Shown in pieces: positions 1 to 12,310 of a DNA stretch of 64,000 nt. Each line of letters opens with the position of its first letter. The stretch's first letter is position 1. Both the position numbers and the translations under genes were made by a program. The notes under the pieces were generated by a model. It was not told the origin of the DNA. It worked only from the letters and a program-made list of their open reading frames with translations, and made no database searches. Location: NCBI GenBank assembly GCA_000507305.1, contig DF240710.1, positions 1 to 64,000 of the forward strand, given 5' to 3'. This DNA is from Breviolum minutum Mf 1.05b.01 (Eukaryota; Sar; Dinophyceae; Suessiales; Symbiodiniaceae).

Positions 1-105
1 TCTACTCGACTCTACTTGACTCTACTCGACTCTACTTGACTCTACTCTACTTGACTCTACTTGACACTACTCTACTTGACTCTACTGGACTTTAACTTGA
101 CTGGG
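1..105. repeat. Decamer tandem repeat (tctacttgac)n
   Basis: Imperfect tandem array of a 10-bp unit, tctacttgac or tctactcgac, with a few shorter units. The array runs into the left edge, so its full length is unknown. No coding role is visible. Confidence 0.9.
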
Positions 106-160
106 ATGTCGTTCGTATATCGGAAGTTTCTCAGCTAAACTTCCTTTGATTATACTACCA

Positions 161-3100
161 TTAAGCATTTATTTCTATTCCCAATTTGGTTTGAAAAATC
201 GCTCCAGTAATCAGTGCATCCGCGCTAATCCCCTTCCCTTCATGCAAGGAACGCCGAGCTTGGGACACGGTCAAGTTGGGCACATGCTTCACAATGTCTT
301 CAGGCCGCACCATTTGCTGGCAAACGTGGCAACTCGAGAAGGGTGTAATTGTTGCATTTTCATCTATACCGTACCCCTTACTTGCAAAGAGTTCTCATAT
401 CCTTTGATTGATCTCACAGGTGGTAAGGTGTTGAACAGCAGCCTCAACTGATCTTATGAGTAAAGATTCTGTTTGGCAAATGCCGTCGTTACCGACGTTG
501 GGCTGTCAGGATGCAAAAATCTTGAATTCCCAGTGCAACACCACCAAACTTGGCACCTTGCTCTCCAGCATTTCATCAACAGTCCTGTACTTCTCCATGT
601 AGGCATACCAAATATCACTCAATCGAACCTTGCTGAGGTTGTGGAAATGGCTGGAAGGCAATTGCAAGTGACACCCAGCTCTTCTGAAACAAAATGCTAC
701 CAAACATTGTGAGCCACAGTTTGCAAAGAGCTGGCTGGCTCTTCTTGCACTTACAAAGCCTTCCGAAATATGGACATGTTTCTCAGATTGCAGTCTCTCA
801 GCCCCCGACGCACTTCTTCTCGCGTTCCAGGCGACGGCGTCGTAGGATTTCAGAAATCTGATGTGGCACCGTGGTCATCACGCTGGCCTTGCTCTTCACT
901 TCCTTGAATCCCAGGTGCCATAAGAACCAGGGATGTCAGGGTGGCAAGCCCTTTGGGGATGTTGAGCCAAGCTACTTGATAAGCATCCATCAAGATGGCA
1001 AGCACCATGTTCAAGAGGAGTAGGTCCACAATGACAACCTCAATGTACGGCTGGGGCTGGAACCCTAGATTTGAAAATAAAACATCCACGTAGAGTGAGA
1101 AGCCTGCACCCAAACTGAAAGTGGCAGAAATGAATGTAAGACGCAGCTTGCGACCCACGATTCACAGTACTCTCACCATATTCTTCAAAAATTGGTTCCA
1201 CCGCAGGGTGGATACCACATCTCTAGTTTGTTCTCCTTGCCATCCAAGCTTCAAAAAACCAAAGCCAGATACCCGCAAGCACTCTTCCGACTGAGGCCAT
1301 CTCATCCTTCCAAAAGAACAAACCCAGGCAGCGACATGGTGACACAAAGATGGCAGATTCAGGAAATAACATGGTCAACAGAAGTGGGGTGCAGTCAATA
1401 AATCTGGGCCAACCATATTAAAGTCTTATGTCTTTTGAGATGAATATGAGATGATAAGAATATTACAGAAACTAAAGATGTAAATCCCACCATCTCTCCT
1501 CAATTCAGCCAAGCTTCCCAGTCGTATTCACCCAGCAAAGCTCGGAAGCAGGTCATGGCTGCCCCTCAGCTGAATGTTCTGTCACACATCGCCTACGCGA
1601 ATCAAAAGATAGCACACTTTCCCATGTACAAATTCTCAAATTGCTAAAAATGTAACTAGAATATACTGGAATGTGGCAGACCTTCTGGTAAATCCTTCTC
1701 TCTCATAAAATCATGGGATGCTCCCAACAGCAGCCCTAGCCATCGAATCTTCTCTGCAAAGAATCGATCCAAGGTGGCAAACTCTTCCACATCCTCCCCA
1801 AAGAGCAGTACAGCAGCAACTGCCAGGCACACATAGACGGAGACCAAAACAATGGAGAAATGCAGCAAGTCTTGGCTAGCACCACTAAGGGTCTTGGTCA
1901 CCACTGCCTGAGATGAAAGTTTAAATGGGCGAAGGGTGAAAGTTTGTTATTATAACAAATTGCTGGCACTAGTGTGATCTGTTGAAAGTCTGAGATGGAA
2001 ACCTGAAAATGTGCACATGGACAGGGAAAATCATCTAATAATCTACTTCTACTAATCTACAAATCCGCTGTTGGTCCTGGGTACATGGGTACCATGCTGC
2101 TGTTTCGGTGGTACAAAAGCTGGACTCTAAGGCGATCCAAGCGGCAAGACGTGGCTGTGCATGGAAGGATTTGAAAAGCCGCAGCATCACCTGATTTCGC
2201 AGCATCCAAGAGCCATAGATGACACACACAACGGAGCTGCTGACATGTCACCAAACCTGAAAATCTGCTAAATTGCTAAATGATGTAAATGCAAGCATCC
2301 TGGACATTACACCCTTTATTCTACATGTCAAGGGGAAGTGTAGAGTACCACTGATATGCAAGCAAATTGATCTGAGCTAGGGACCAACAAAGGGAAAAAT
2401 AGCAAGGCCAAGCGGAAATCTCCTTCTGCACGGACAAAGCTTTCCTCGGATTCCATCGACTTAAGACATCATTTGTTTGCCGTGTTGAGTCAAGGGAGAT
2501 TGCTTGATCTGCAAACAAATCATGACATGTATGTTTAATCTGTGCATGTATATATATATATATAAATATAATATGTGTGTGTGGGATATTCGTAATATGG
2601 GTGTTTCCAAAAATAAGGGTACCCCCAAATCATCAATTTTAATAAGGTTTTCCATTTTAAACCATCCATTTTGGGGTACCCCTATTTTTGGAAACACCCA
2701 TATGGAGTTTTCTGACCCAGTACCCAAGTTTGTGACCCAGAAAGTCAACATCCACAGGCCACCATTCGACAATTCAGAAATTTTGCCATCCTCCCAGAAC
2801 TGGAACAGAATGTAACAAGCGTGTCAAGCGTGAAGAAACCTCCAAATGGATCCATGTCACAATAAGTAAACTCAAAGGCCCTGGGTTGTAACCTCCTCTT
2901 AAAAAGGCCCTTCTAAGCTGGCAAGACTCCACTGATTGGAAAATTGCTGCTGAACTTGCAATCATTGCAGATCGATCTCCTGTTCGTGCATGCTCAGCGC
3001 TCAACTGAGCTCATGGGTCCATTCATGAGAAACCTGTATCAAATGAATAGGTAAATGTCAGCCATGAACTCCATGATGACTTCTATGCTTCATATCCACC

Positions 3101-3617
3101 AGCTAAAATAACCCCTCTTGGCATTCACCTCCCACCTGCCGTGAGCAAATTGGAACTCATTACCTCTGAAGCTGATCCAGCCTTGGTGGACTGATGTCAC
3201 TGAGAGTTAGCCCATTTATTTCATTGCAAAATGGAAATTGCACCTACAGCAGTTGGGACTGAGCAACTTCCACCTCCATGCGAATGTAGGTCGCCAGAAC
3301 CGCAAAGGCACAAAACAAGGACAGCCAATCGATAATGTTCCAAAAGGCCTCAGGATGAGGCTGAAAGAAACAAACAAGTTTCTTTCAGCTGGTCTTTCAT
3401 AACTTATTAGCACAAATACTAATAATACGAAATTAATAATAATAACAATAATAATAATGGCAATAATAATAATAATAGCAATAATAATAATAATAATAGT
3501 AATAATAATAATACTAGCAATAATAATAATAATAACAGCAATAATAATAATAGCAAGAATAATAATAGCAATAATAATAATAATAGCAATAATAATAATA
3601 ATAGTAATAATAATGAT

Positions 3618-3684
<67 letters not shown>

Positions 3685-4620
3685 CAATTCCATTTTCTAC
3701 TATGAGACTATGATGGTCACAAAACTTGCACCTTGGCTGAGCTTCAAACCAAGTACTCCCACAGCAATGCCTTCCACCAGGTCTCGTTCGAACTGCTGAT
3801 GACATTCACCATCTCTTTGGCCTACACGAGTGGATCAAAGGAGCCATGAGCTTTCCGAGATTTTGAGAAGCAAAAATTAGAAACATCAAAAGATCCCCAA
3901 AAATACTGACTGTCTTCCTGACGATTTCAATGAAACAAACCTCCATCTTCATGAATCAAGGCCATCCCAACCTCGGCCATCAGCAACTTCATCCATCCAA
4001 AGATCCACAGCGCATCGCCTCACGTTGGTTTAACACTGGGCAGGTTAGAGGTATATCAAACGCTGCATGCCAAATCTACAGGAAACACCAGGGTGCATAT
4101 AGAAGAAGAAGAAGAAGAAGAAGAAAAAAACGGGGCTGACTCGGCTGACCTCAACCTGGTGGTAAATACAAACGATATACACTGAAAACAAAAATCTTTG
4201 CAACTAAAAAGATACTACATCATCTCGCATGGTTGTTGCAAGGCACAAAGAATCATAAAACCTATGGTCAGAATGTTGCCCGAGAAGTTGTTGAGTCGCC
4301 CAGACTGCACATCCCTCAGAAACGGGCAGGTGTAAATGAATATGGCAGGACAGAAATATCTCATGTGCCCTGAAATGTAGCAAAGGCTTCTCACTGAAGT
4401 GAAGCAACATGGTTGACATTCACGCAACAGGCACTGAACTGCCTAATGTCTAATGCTTTGGTTCCAACCATTTTCCACTCAGAACCTGATCTAAGAACCC
4501 CCACAGCAGCTGATGAATACGTCCTCCGCGATTGAAAAAAAAGTTCACAGAGATCCGTGACAAAAGTCCATAATTCTGGTTGTACGCCACGATAGCAATC
4601 TCAACTCGCTGAGTGTGTTC
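161..4620 (-). CDS. Polycystin-like (PKD/TRPP) cation channel, C-terminal half, multi-exon
   Basis: Membrane cation channel of the polycystin family, read as minus-strand exons: 4620 to about 4510, 3821-3750, 3348 to about 3250, about 2241-2146, 1907-1682, 1064-976, 902-810, 628-557, 376-161 (stop TAA at 163-161). The first exon holds EHTQRVEIAIVAYNQNYG and RGGRI, resembling the conserved polycystin extracellular domain. The 3348 exon starts AFWNIIDWLSLF, like the S3 helix. The next exons give RLFKSFHAQPRL joined to VTKTLSGASQDLLHFS, then LLFG..VEEFATLDRFF (S4-S5 and pore) and LLLLNMVLAILMDAYQ (S6), followed by a charged cytosolic tail with a CHVC motif. From exon 1907 to the stop the phases agree; the 2146 donor is GC and the other donors placed are GT. 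Every acceptor that could be placed exactly is AG|G. The exon near 2241 and the order of the exons at 3821 and 3348 are least certain. The 5' half lies upstream and is unresolved. Family call good, gene model partial. Confidence 0.72.
2595..2703. repeat. Palindromic MITE-like element inside the polycystin-like gene
   Basis: About 109 bp with nearly perfect terminal inverted repeats of about 31 bp: the left arm reads atatgggtgtttccaaaaat and the right arm returns its reverse complement, ending in cacccatat. Both arms contain ggggtacccc-like cores. The middle is AT-rich and has no ORF. It lies in an intron of the channel gene. The form is that of a non-autonomous foldback or MITE element; I recall similar sequence being common in Symbiodiniaceae gene models, which cannot be checked here. 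Confidence 0.8.
3424..3680. repeat. Long (AAT)n then (ATC)n microsatellite
   Basis: About 190 bp of imperfect (AAT/AGC-interrupted) trinucleotides followed by about 65 bp of pure (ATC)n. It lies between two channel exons, so it is intronic. The poly-Ile and poly-Met reading frames across it are translation artefacts of the repeat. Confidence 0.95.
4101..4130. repeat. (AGA)n microsatellite
   Basis: Short run of AGA triplets ending in a small poly-A, in an intron-like stretch of the channel gene. Nothing else is visible here. Confidence 0.85.
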
Positions 4621-4939
4621 CTCAGATATGACTGGAGGTTGTGGCTAAAAATCTGGGGTTGAAGTTCCGGAATAGTATCATCCACGGGTACCCTGAGCAA
4701 TTTCAAAACTGCAAAATGGAGTTGGACGAATATCCCTGCAATCTCTGAGATGGTTTCCAGGTCTTGCTGGACCCAGAAGAGATATCTAGCTGAGCTCCAA
4801 AGAAAACTGTTGGGGTCCATACACCCGCCCAGCTACATCAATCCACGGCCCAGCGATTTCGGTGCCATCCGTTGCCATGGCACCACCCTGACCTCAAGAT
4901 GTTGCCGCAAAGGGTCAACTGCAAAGAGCGGCCGAACCA

Positions 4940-5872
4940 AGTGACCAATCTACGTCTGAAAACAATCCAGTGTCCTCATCGTCTACTTTCCATTCATACC
5001 TGGTTACCTGTCGAGTGACAAGTTTGGCATTTGCAGGTCGGCCATGGCGATCCGGCAGGGACTTGTGCGCACCCATCCTGCCAGGGGCACTGGAAATTTC
5101 CTCGCTCTGTACCACACCCGAGACAAACAAGCAAAGGCTCATAGTCTCCGAGAACGGTATCATCATCAACCCCGAATTCCGAAATGTAAAACATGTTGAT
5201 CACTTGATGTGAAACGTGAAGAACCTACACTTAAACAGAGCATCTATATATATATATAATATATATATATATATAGATTGACATCTACCTCCACAAGGAC
5301 AGTCGTTTGTAGTCTCCCCCTTTCACCTCCATATCCATGGTCATGGCTGTAACATCTCGCAGGGACTGGTGTGCAGAGAGCATCCATTCGACACGTTGAG
5401 GTTCTCCAGTGAAGGTTTCCGCCTGTTGCACCTTCGGCATGGATGGCATCGGGTGCTGCAATGATGTAATGATGGTTGATGGGTATGGTGAGTTTCTCAA
5501 ACAAAATGCTTCCGTTTCTTAATTGGAAGCCACCCGGGCAAATTTGGCACCTCGGGATGAAGGAAGTAATTTGGATCTGCTGGCATGCAGGGTTTCCCCA
5601 ACCACTGCTTCCACAGGTCCTCCGGTACGCCTGATGGCAAACATCGGTGACATCGTCAGCAGCCGATGGCCAACCATCTGCACCCTTTGCTATTTGAATA
5701 CCCTGCTCAGGATGTAGATATTCCAAAGAAAAAAACACAAAGACAACCAAATCCAGACCCCTTCTATAGGAAGACTTGCAAGGGCCCACTTTACTTGACA
5801 GTCTGTTGTGGCAAACCAGCACAACAGAAGACTTGTGCCAAGTGACTCGGTGGGAGGTGGCAAGCCTCCCAA
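4940..5872 (-). other. Exon-like minus-strand ORFs, probably the 5' part of the polycystin-like gene
   Basis: Three coding-looking stretches lie just 5' of the channel exons. About 5690-5872 ends in a hydrophobic helix (GVWIWLSLCFFLWNIYILS) followed by SRVF, a plausible first membrane segment. About 5285-5500 contains GEPQRVEWMLSAHQSLRD, and about 5000-5170 is cysteine-rich (CLGCGTERGNFQC, CKCQTCHS), as expected of a disulfide-rich extracellular domain. Position and strand fit the polycystin plan, in which a large extracellular domain follows S1. Exact splice sites were not fixed, so these are not joined to the gene above. A separate gene is possible. Confidence 0.35.
5245..5278. repeat. (TA)n microsatellite
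   Basis: Run of alternating TA that can fold on itself. It is one of several in the window (also near 2550, 43537-43560, 48001-48017 and 51218-51262). Confidence 0.8.
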
Positions 5873-6344
5873 CTTCCAGTTGCTCGCTCCTGCTGAAGTC
5901 GAATGCCAGCAACGATGCGATTGAAGTGGTGAAAGTCCTAAGGCTTTTCGGCTGCAGGACTAGCAACACTGGGCACTCAATCTGCAGAAGTACATCATAA
6001 GGCTGGCTTCCTTTATCGAAAACTATGTGTCATGCTTACATGAGATCATTACGTGCAAAATAGATTCATAATTCAATTACGTGAAAAATGCCATACTTCC
6101 CTGGTCAACCATCCACATCCCTATCCCTCAGCGCGACTTTTTTGTCGGAAGAGCACTTGCAATCAAGTTACATCTCGAACAGGAAGACTCGTATTTCCCC
6201 AAGGCTCGTCAGGAAAAAGGCCTCGAAATCATCAATCCTGAACCCTTGTTGAAAACAGCGACGAGAGATACGTACTAGCATTCAGAATGCTACTCCAAAA
6301 GCTGCCCAGGTGTCAGCCAAATATTTCGGTTAGCGCACAAGTCA

Positions 6345-9300
6345 TCAAAAATCCCAATTCGAGTCTGGTAATTTCGCAGTACCAAGTGGTCCTACAAAAC
6401 ATGGACGTCGTGGAAATGCAAGCCGAGGCGCCGTAAGCCAAATCCTCGAAAGGTAAGGCAGGAGTGCTGGGTCAGAGACAAGGAATCTGCATGAGTTCTT
6501 ATTGCTAAGGCCCCTGGCTAAGACCGATGGAAGATCGCTGGTGCTGAAGTTTCCATTGGTGGCATAAGCACTGTCCAGCCCTGACGGAGTGGAATCATTG
6601 CATCGAGCCATGCGCTGAGCCGCTTATGTATGCGTTTGAAACACCAAAAAAAAAATCCCATATACAATAACAAGCGAGACTTGATCCAAAATCAGCATGT
6701 CAACAGTTAAAAATAAGAATGAAACACGAGGACCCTGAGCCTTCTGACCAGGTCCAGGAGTGTTTGAGAAGATTGGGCAATAGCCCCAGTCGCAGCCATG
6801 ACCAAAAGTCGGCAATGGAATCCACATCATACACCTCAGTGGGCAACTACAGGGGGATCAACCAATGTTGTTCAATCTTGCACTTTTGAAACTTGGAAAC
6901 CGAAATCTTTGCAGCCTAAGTTTTGATGTCACCATGGCATTCTTGGTCCCCTAAGACTCCAGTAGAACGTAAGATTGCGTGAGGCAGCATGAAGTCCAAT
7001 GCTACGACGGTCGGTATGCATCCAGGTTGCATTTTTGTGGCCAAAATTTTGTGACCACGCAAAGTTGGCATTTTCCTCTATGGCCTGGATGGCGCCGCGA
7101 TGCAAAAAGATCCGGCAACATGAGGATGGATTCCTTCTCTGCAAAGTGCCACCCAGGTGCATATTTCCAAGCACTCTCCAAGGTCAGAGTGTGGTCAGGG
7201 CGTACATGCATGAACATCAGAGCCTGCGACTCAAAACACACTCAGTGATTACTACCAGTGTTACACTGGTCTTTGCACGTCCATGCTGAGGTCTCTGCAG
7301 CAAAGGAAAAAAGCATCAATAATGTCCAAGGCATCTCCTGCAAATCAATTGTACAGTCGTAGCATGTTTGAATAATTTGACCTCATTTACAGAATTTGCC
7401 TTGAATTTGATTCCAATATTTTTTTGGTCCAAGTTCTTTAATGCGGAGCCTTGCTGCGTGTGATGCCTTGCTTCGCAGTAGCTATCATCATGATGCTTAC
7501 CCCGAATGAAGGCTCAACTTCTCGCTCTGCAATTTATGGGAAGTTCCAAGTCAGCTATGAAAGTGAAGCAATTATTACGAAAAATGGTCTCACAAAAGAG
7601 TCTTATATAAGTACCTCAAGTTTAGCGGCCAAACCTGGTCTTTGACTTCGGGGTTACCATAAACCACCATGCCCTGTCCCACTGCTTCGGGATGGCTCCA
7701 GACATGACGCTTCGCTCTCCAGCTCCGTGTGGACCCATTGCAAATAAATGCCCAACTGGAGGCTACCCTGCCAGGCTAAATGTTTGAAGGTTGGAGGTTT
7801 ACAAAATTTAGAAAAAAACATGGGAAAGGTTTTTTCATGCACATGTCGGACTTGCAGTGAAATTAAAATGGCATCTCTAGCGGGTGTCAATTTGCAATGG
7901 CATCTGATGTTCCATGATCACACAACCCAGTCGTCAGTTTCTTCATTGCTCCCAACCCCCAATGGTCACGTTCAATCCAAACCTGTTCATCATTCAAACT
8001 CTTCTGCGTCGACTGTCCTCGCTTTTTTGTGCTCTTGGTCCTTACTTTTGCCTCGGTCCAATCACAAACGAATTTTCAGCTAACTAAATTCTAAATTATT
8101 CCGAATACAAAGCTGACTCGATGAATCTCATGCGTTCGTTTCCAAAAGCTGGACAACCTGCTCGCGTGGATCTTGCAATCAATGCTACACGTGCTCTCTT
8201 CATGCAACCATCTCCATGAATGCTTCAGCAACAGCTCCGCAAGCACATGCTATTCGCTGGTACTCGTGCCATGGGTTGACAAACTGTTCCGACAGGAACT
8301 GCGCGATCGAAACAATAACATATGCGTCATGAATACCACAAAAAAAAAACTTGTAGCCTTGGTAACGCTACATGTTTCATGTTTTTTTGAAACATTGGGA
8401 TTGCAAAATCGTTTATCCTAATGGTGTGCAAAACTGGACACGTCAAAAAAACTATATATCTACTATTATATATATAGATATATTTGCGTATGAGCCTGAA
8501 ATGAAAATAGATGAAAATAACATGTGGTTTATTACATGCTTGTTTCTGGCACGTCTTTACAACTTGCCTTGATAAACGCACTCTTTAACACCACCATCCC
8601 CACAAACTTCAAGCTTGAATCCATGGCCACAAGGCGGGGCGAATTGGTCAAATTGCACCAATGAAGTTCCTAAACTCTTTTCGGCCGAGCGCAGCCACTT
8701 CTCTTTCTTCTAGCGACCACTATCCAGGCTATCCACTTTAAAGCCTTTGAAATGAAGATCATCACAATTTCGATGTTCTAGTCCATTCGCACGACATCAC
8801 AACGTGGAATCTCAGAGTTTGTCAAACACTTTGTTGCTCTCCCTAACTTCCACGGGGATCACCCCTACAATCGCCAAAACCCCTGCCTTGGACTGTCACC
8901 CCGTCGTTGGTAGGAAGCGCTGGTAGTGGCAGAGCTTCATGTTCATTGTCGCTATGAAGTGGTGAAACAAACGGCTTTGCCTGAGCCCCTGCAGCACATG
9001 TCAAAACACGCGCAATACCAATGCAACATCTCCATGAAGCAGTGTTTTGGCCTCATCACGTCATTGGGTCGAAATGGTATCGAAAAGCTATGCTTACCCA
9101 TGACCCTCCTTGCTTGACTCAAGCATTGGGACCATGAAGCCTCAAACACATCACTTGGATTGGGACACAACGTTTCTTTGCCGCGGTTTTCCAGAATATA
9201 TGATATGTACGATCCGCAGCCTCCAAAATAAAGGATCCACATTGATGACAAAATCCACTCCATGCAAACAAGCCAAGTCTTGCTGACTGTCTTTACAAGG

Positions 9301-9398
9301 CGCACTCTGCTTCCCTGGTTATCAATCAGCCACACAGCAGCAGCAGCAGCAGCAGCAGCAGAGCGCCTATTTCTCCTTTCCACGCAAAGCCTCTGCAC
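6345..9398 (-). other. Unresolved minus-strand exon-like ORFs, some membrane-spanning
   Basis: Several minus-strand frames look coding but could not be assembled. About 6640-6790 has a hydrophobic stretch (VSFLFLTVDMLILDQVSLV). About 7002-7241 reads LMFMHVRPDHTLTLESAWKY and onward, with a competing open frame at 6929-7174. About 7654-7780 holds GSLQLGIYLQWVHTELESE. The longest, 8952-9398, has SRVRLVKTVSKTWLVCMEWI followed by a hydrophobic segment (SSMWILYFGGCGSYISYIL). Membrane helices on the same strand as the channel suggest either its distant 5' end or a second channel-like gene. Stretches between these ORFs (for example 7900-8950) show nothing I can support. Confidence 0.25.
9335..9361. 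repeat. (CAG)9 trinucleotide repeat
   Basis: Nine CAG triplets. On the minus strand they fall inside the open frame 8952-9398 and would encode poly-alanine, if that frame is really translated. Confidence 0.9.
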
Positions 9399-9450
9399 TC
9401 CCGGTATTGTATGGCATGATGCCCGGCTCTGACAGCCCGACAGCCCAGAT

Positions 9451-9484
9451 GCTATGACGTGCTACGACGTGCTACGACGTGCTA
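9451..9484. repeat. Decamer tandem repeat (gctacgacgt)3
   Basis: Three near-identical copies of gctacgacgt plus a partial fourth. No function is apparent. Confidence 0.85.
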
Positions 9485-9489
9485 AGATG

Positions 9490-10680
9490 CTGTGCTGGAA
9501 AGCAGCGGAAGGTCGCATCTTCGGCTCATCGCCTTGATGTAGGCGTCCAACTTTGGCCCCGGCTTCACGCCATGGATCAAGGGAAGGTAGCGCACACGGC
9601 AGAAGAAAACGATGTCATCATAACCTCAGCGGCAACGTACCAAGCAGCCAAAAACAACGAGAATTTCATAGAACTTCCACAACTGAGAGTATGTGTTCAA
9701 CTCCTGGGCCTTTGTAGTGCATGGTAGATCATCCTCGATCATCCCAGTGTTCTGTGATCATCCGGAATCCCGGTTCTTACCTCGGAACCTATCCTTTCAC
9801 CTCTGATTGGACATTTTAAGGTGTTGACACTTACGAGGACCCCTGAGCAGGAGCCTTGGGGTTTCAAAACTACACATGGAAAAAATTCCGCACCACTACG
9901 CACCCCTGGTACACAGCCAGGAAAAGTCCCGTCTATTCCCAGCTACTTGCAGCATTTGATACTTTCTCCCAGCTAGTCAGCTAGTCAGCACCGCAGCTTT
10001 CCAAGTCAACTTGTTCTACTCAGATCTACCTGGGGCCCCCCTTTGTAACCCACTCATGCAATCTCATGCAAGACATAGGATCGTCATGTTTACACAGTTC
10101 ATCATGGTTGGGTCATGGTTGGATCATGTTGGGTTGAGATACTCAGCACCAGCAACCAGGGCTACGACTCAGTCACCACTCCGTGGACTTTGCTCGGCCG
10201 AGTTGCCCACACCACCAGGCGACACACTGTCCTCCTGCCAGGTGGCAATGGTCATGTCCCACATGTAGATGTCCCATGTGTCCCTCAAATACAACGAGTC
10301 TACCCGTTGTTTTGGGGGGATTGGTTGAAAGATTCTTGCACGACTTAGATCATGTTGGATCTACAGCTGTCCAGCTGGCATCTGCATCAACTTGCACATC
10401 TGCATCCGTACCAACTCCATGGATCCAAATCGACCATAGGCTCTGCCAGACCAAACGTTGCTTGCCAAACCCTGTGAGAAGCTTGGGACATGGTCACATA
10501 ATGTCACATGATGTCACATGCGGCTCCGTGCCCACGTGGCTTGCTTTCATTGTGTCTTCAGATCCGTCTGAGATTGACGAAGATATTCACGGAAGGTGTG
10601 ATATTCGAGTTGTTTTTTGTGATTTGGTGTGAAATTCACCAACCTATCTGAGGCCTCATCTTGTAATTTGGTATGATATT
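9490..10680. other. No supportable gene
   Basis: Both strands have short open frames, but none has a recognisable domain or a convincing exon with AG|G and donor signals. Probably intergenic or intronic sequence of the minus-strand genes. Confidence 0.4.
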
Positions 10681-10689
10681 CACATTTAT

Positions 10690-10843
10690 TCACTAACCTC
10701 TCCATCCGAAGGTCCTGAAAAATCAAGTCTTCCGCTTCCCTCAAGTCTTCATTCAATTTCGGGACGAGCTCCCCCTCGCTGCGCGCAAAGTTCTGCTGAT
10801 ACCACGAGGAGCGCTTGGCCCCGTCCCACTGTCCTGGGACCAC
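10690..10843 (-). CDS. Unrecognised exon, charged helical
   Basis: The minus-strand frame reads GQWDGAKRSSWYQQNFARSE and then a charged, helix-forming stretch containing LNEDLREAEDLIFQDLRMER. Its composition is that of a real coding exon and differs from the surrounding AT-rich sequence. No family is recognised and neither splice boundary was fixed. It may belong to the glutaredoxin-like gene 1.5 kb upstream on the same strand or to a separate gene. Confidence 0.35.
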
Positions 10844-10849
10844 AGGATG

Positions 10850-12310
10850 AGGTCCACAGTGGAACTGGAGACAAAAGCGGCTGGTTGGGGAAGATGGATT
10901 TTAGACCTGCTAGGTCTCATCATTTTAAATCATTTCAAGTTCATATTGATTGGGTAGGTGATGTAACTTTCCCACCATTTCACATTGATCAGAACTCGCC
11001 ATACCGGGATCCCAAGGCAGCAGAAGATATCCCATCCGGTTTCAACATGTTTCAACCAACTTCAAGGGATCAAAAAGGCCAAAACATGCAACCGTCTTTC
11101 AGCCATGGCTTCTCCATTCATCTTGGCTCGGACGTTCTTCTCCGTTCGGGCCCTGCACCGGGTGCTGAGCCACAAAGTAGTCACGAGCGCTTTGGAACGT
11201 CAAGTCCTGCAGGCAGCACGATCATGTACCAAGCACGCGCATGAACCGTGAATCAGACCAACGATTTGGCAATGCTAAGAGACGGAGCCACTGGGTGTAC
11301 CAAAACATCACCCCGAAACTTCAATGAAGGTCTGTCATGGAATTTTCAAGGACAGGTGGGAGTCTTCATGCAACGCGGAGTCCTTGCAAATAAAAGGACT
11401 TACTCCTCTCAGGGTTAGGAAACGTACCGTAACATACCGCAATTGACTTCCTCAAGCATGATGTTTGGTTGCATTTTTACGGTGACCTCTACTGGTGTGG
11501 TAGATTGCAATTTTGGACATGATGTAATGCCACAGCAATGCTAATCAATTTGTATACTTGATGAACAAATACAGTTACTGGCGGGGAGGATTACAAATTC
11601 TGTTTCCCAAGACTCAGAAGCAATTCCCAATCCGTCAGCAAGGTCCGGCATGTAGGCATGGAGCACGAAGCGGGTGTGAATCAAAAGTCGCATCAAAGGC
11701 CTCATTGGGTGCTGTTCAAAATCTACCCAAAATCACTGGAGGATGTCTGGATGATCCTTCTGTCAGCTTCGGTGCTGACATAAGACATAGTTCATAGAAA
11801 GACCCCTTTTACAGATAAGGTATCGTTGTTCAATGGTATTACCTGACTGATTGCTAGCGATCAATACGAAGTGCACCGAGAGTTACAGCAACCAGCGTGC
11901 AAGCCCTCCGGGTCTTTTCGGACCAGCTTCAACTCAAGTCATGTGAAGGCTGGCGATGCTTGCGACCAAGCAGCCAGTGATTCTTTTCAAAGAGCTTCAG
12001 ATCCTCTCTGCCAGAAGCTTTCTGCAAGAGTGGAGCACCCCACCTCCTTTTCAGCGCAAACGAGGCCACGTCGGGGGTATATGATATCAGGAAAGCAACC
12101 AAAGAAAGTGTTCAGCGCCCTCAGAAACCCAAAATGAATGATATTGTGCACCTATCTTGGGATGCATCCATATCCAAGAATGACACGATAAATTGATACA
12201 CATTGCAGGCCTTGGGATCATTTTGCAGTGGCAACATGTGGCAACTAGACCAACAAAATGTGTCAAAAGACAATTCCCGCTGAGCATATCTGAGCATCAA
12301 ATCTTCGTCT
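10850..12310. other. No supportable gene
   Basis: Short frames exist on both strands. One minus-strand frame near 11930-12060 (ending KNHWLLGRKHRQPSHDLS) could be a downstream exon of the glutaredoxin-like gene but shows no family signature. Nothing else is supported. Confidence 0.35.

Noticed and set aside
1..105. CRISPR array
   Set aside because: Uniform 10-bp units without spacers; a simple tandem repeat in a eukaryotic genome.
770..830. Frameshift in the polycystin-like gene near 812 (EEVRRGLRDCNLRN open in another frame)
   Set aside because: A GT donor after position 810 joins exon 5 to exon 628 in phase, so no frameshift is needed; the other frame is probably intronic.
3216..3705. Poly-Met and poly-Ile open frames on both strands
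   Set aside because: They are readings of the (ATC)n/(AAT)n microsatellite, inside an intron.
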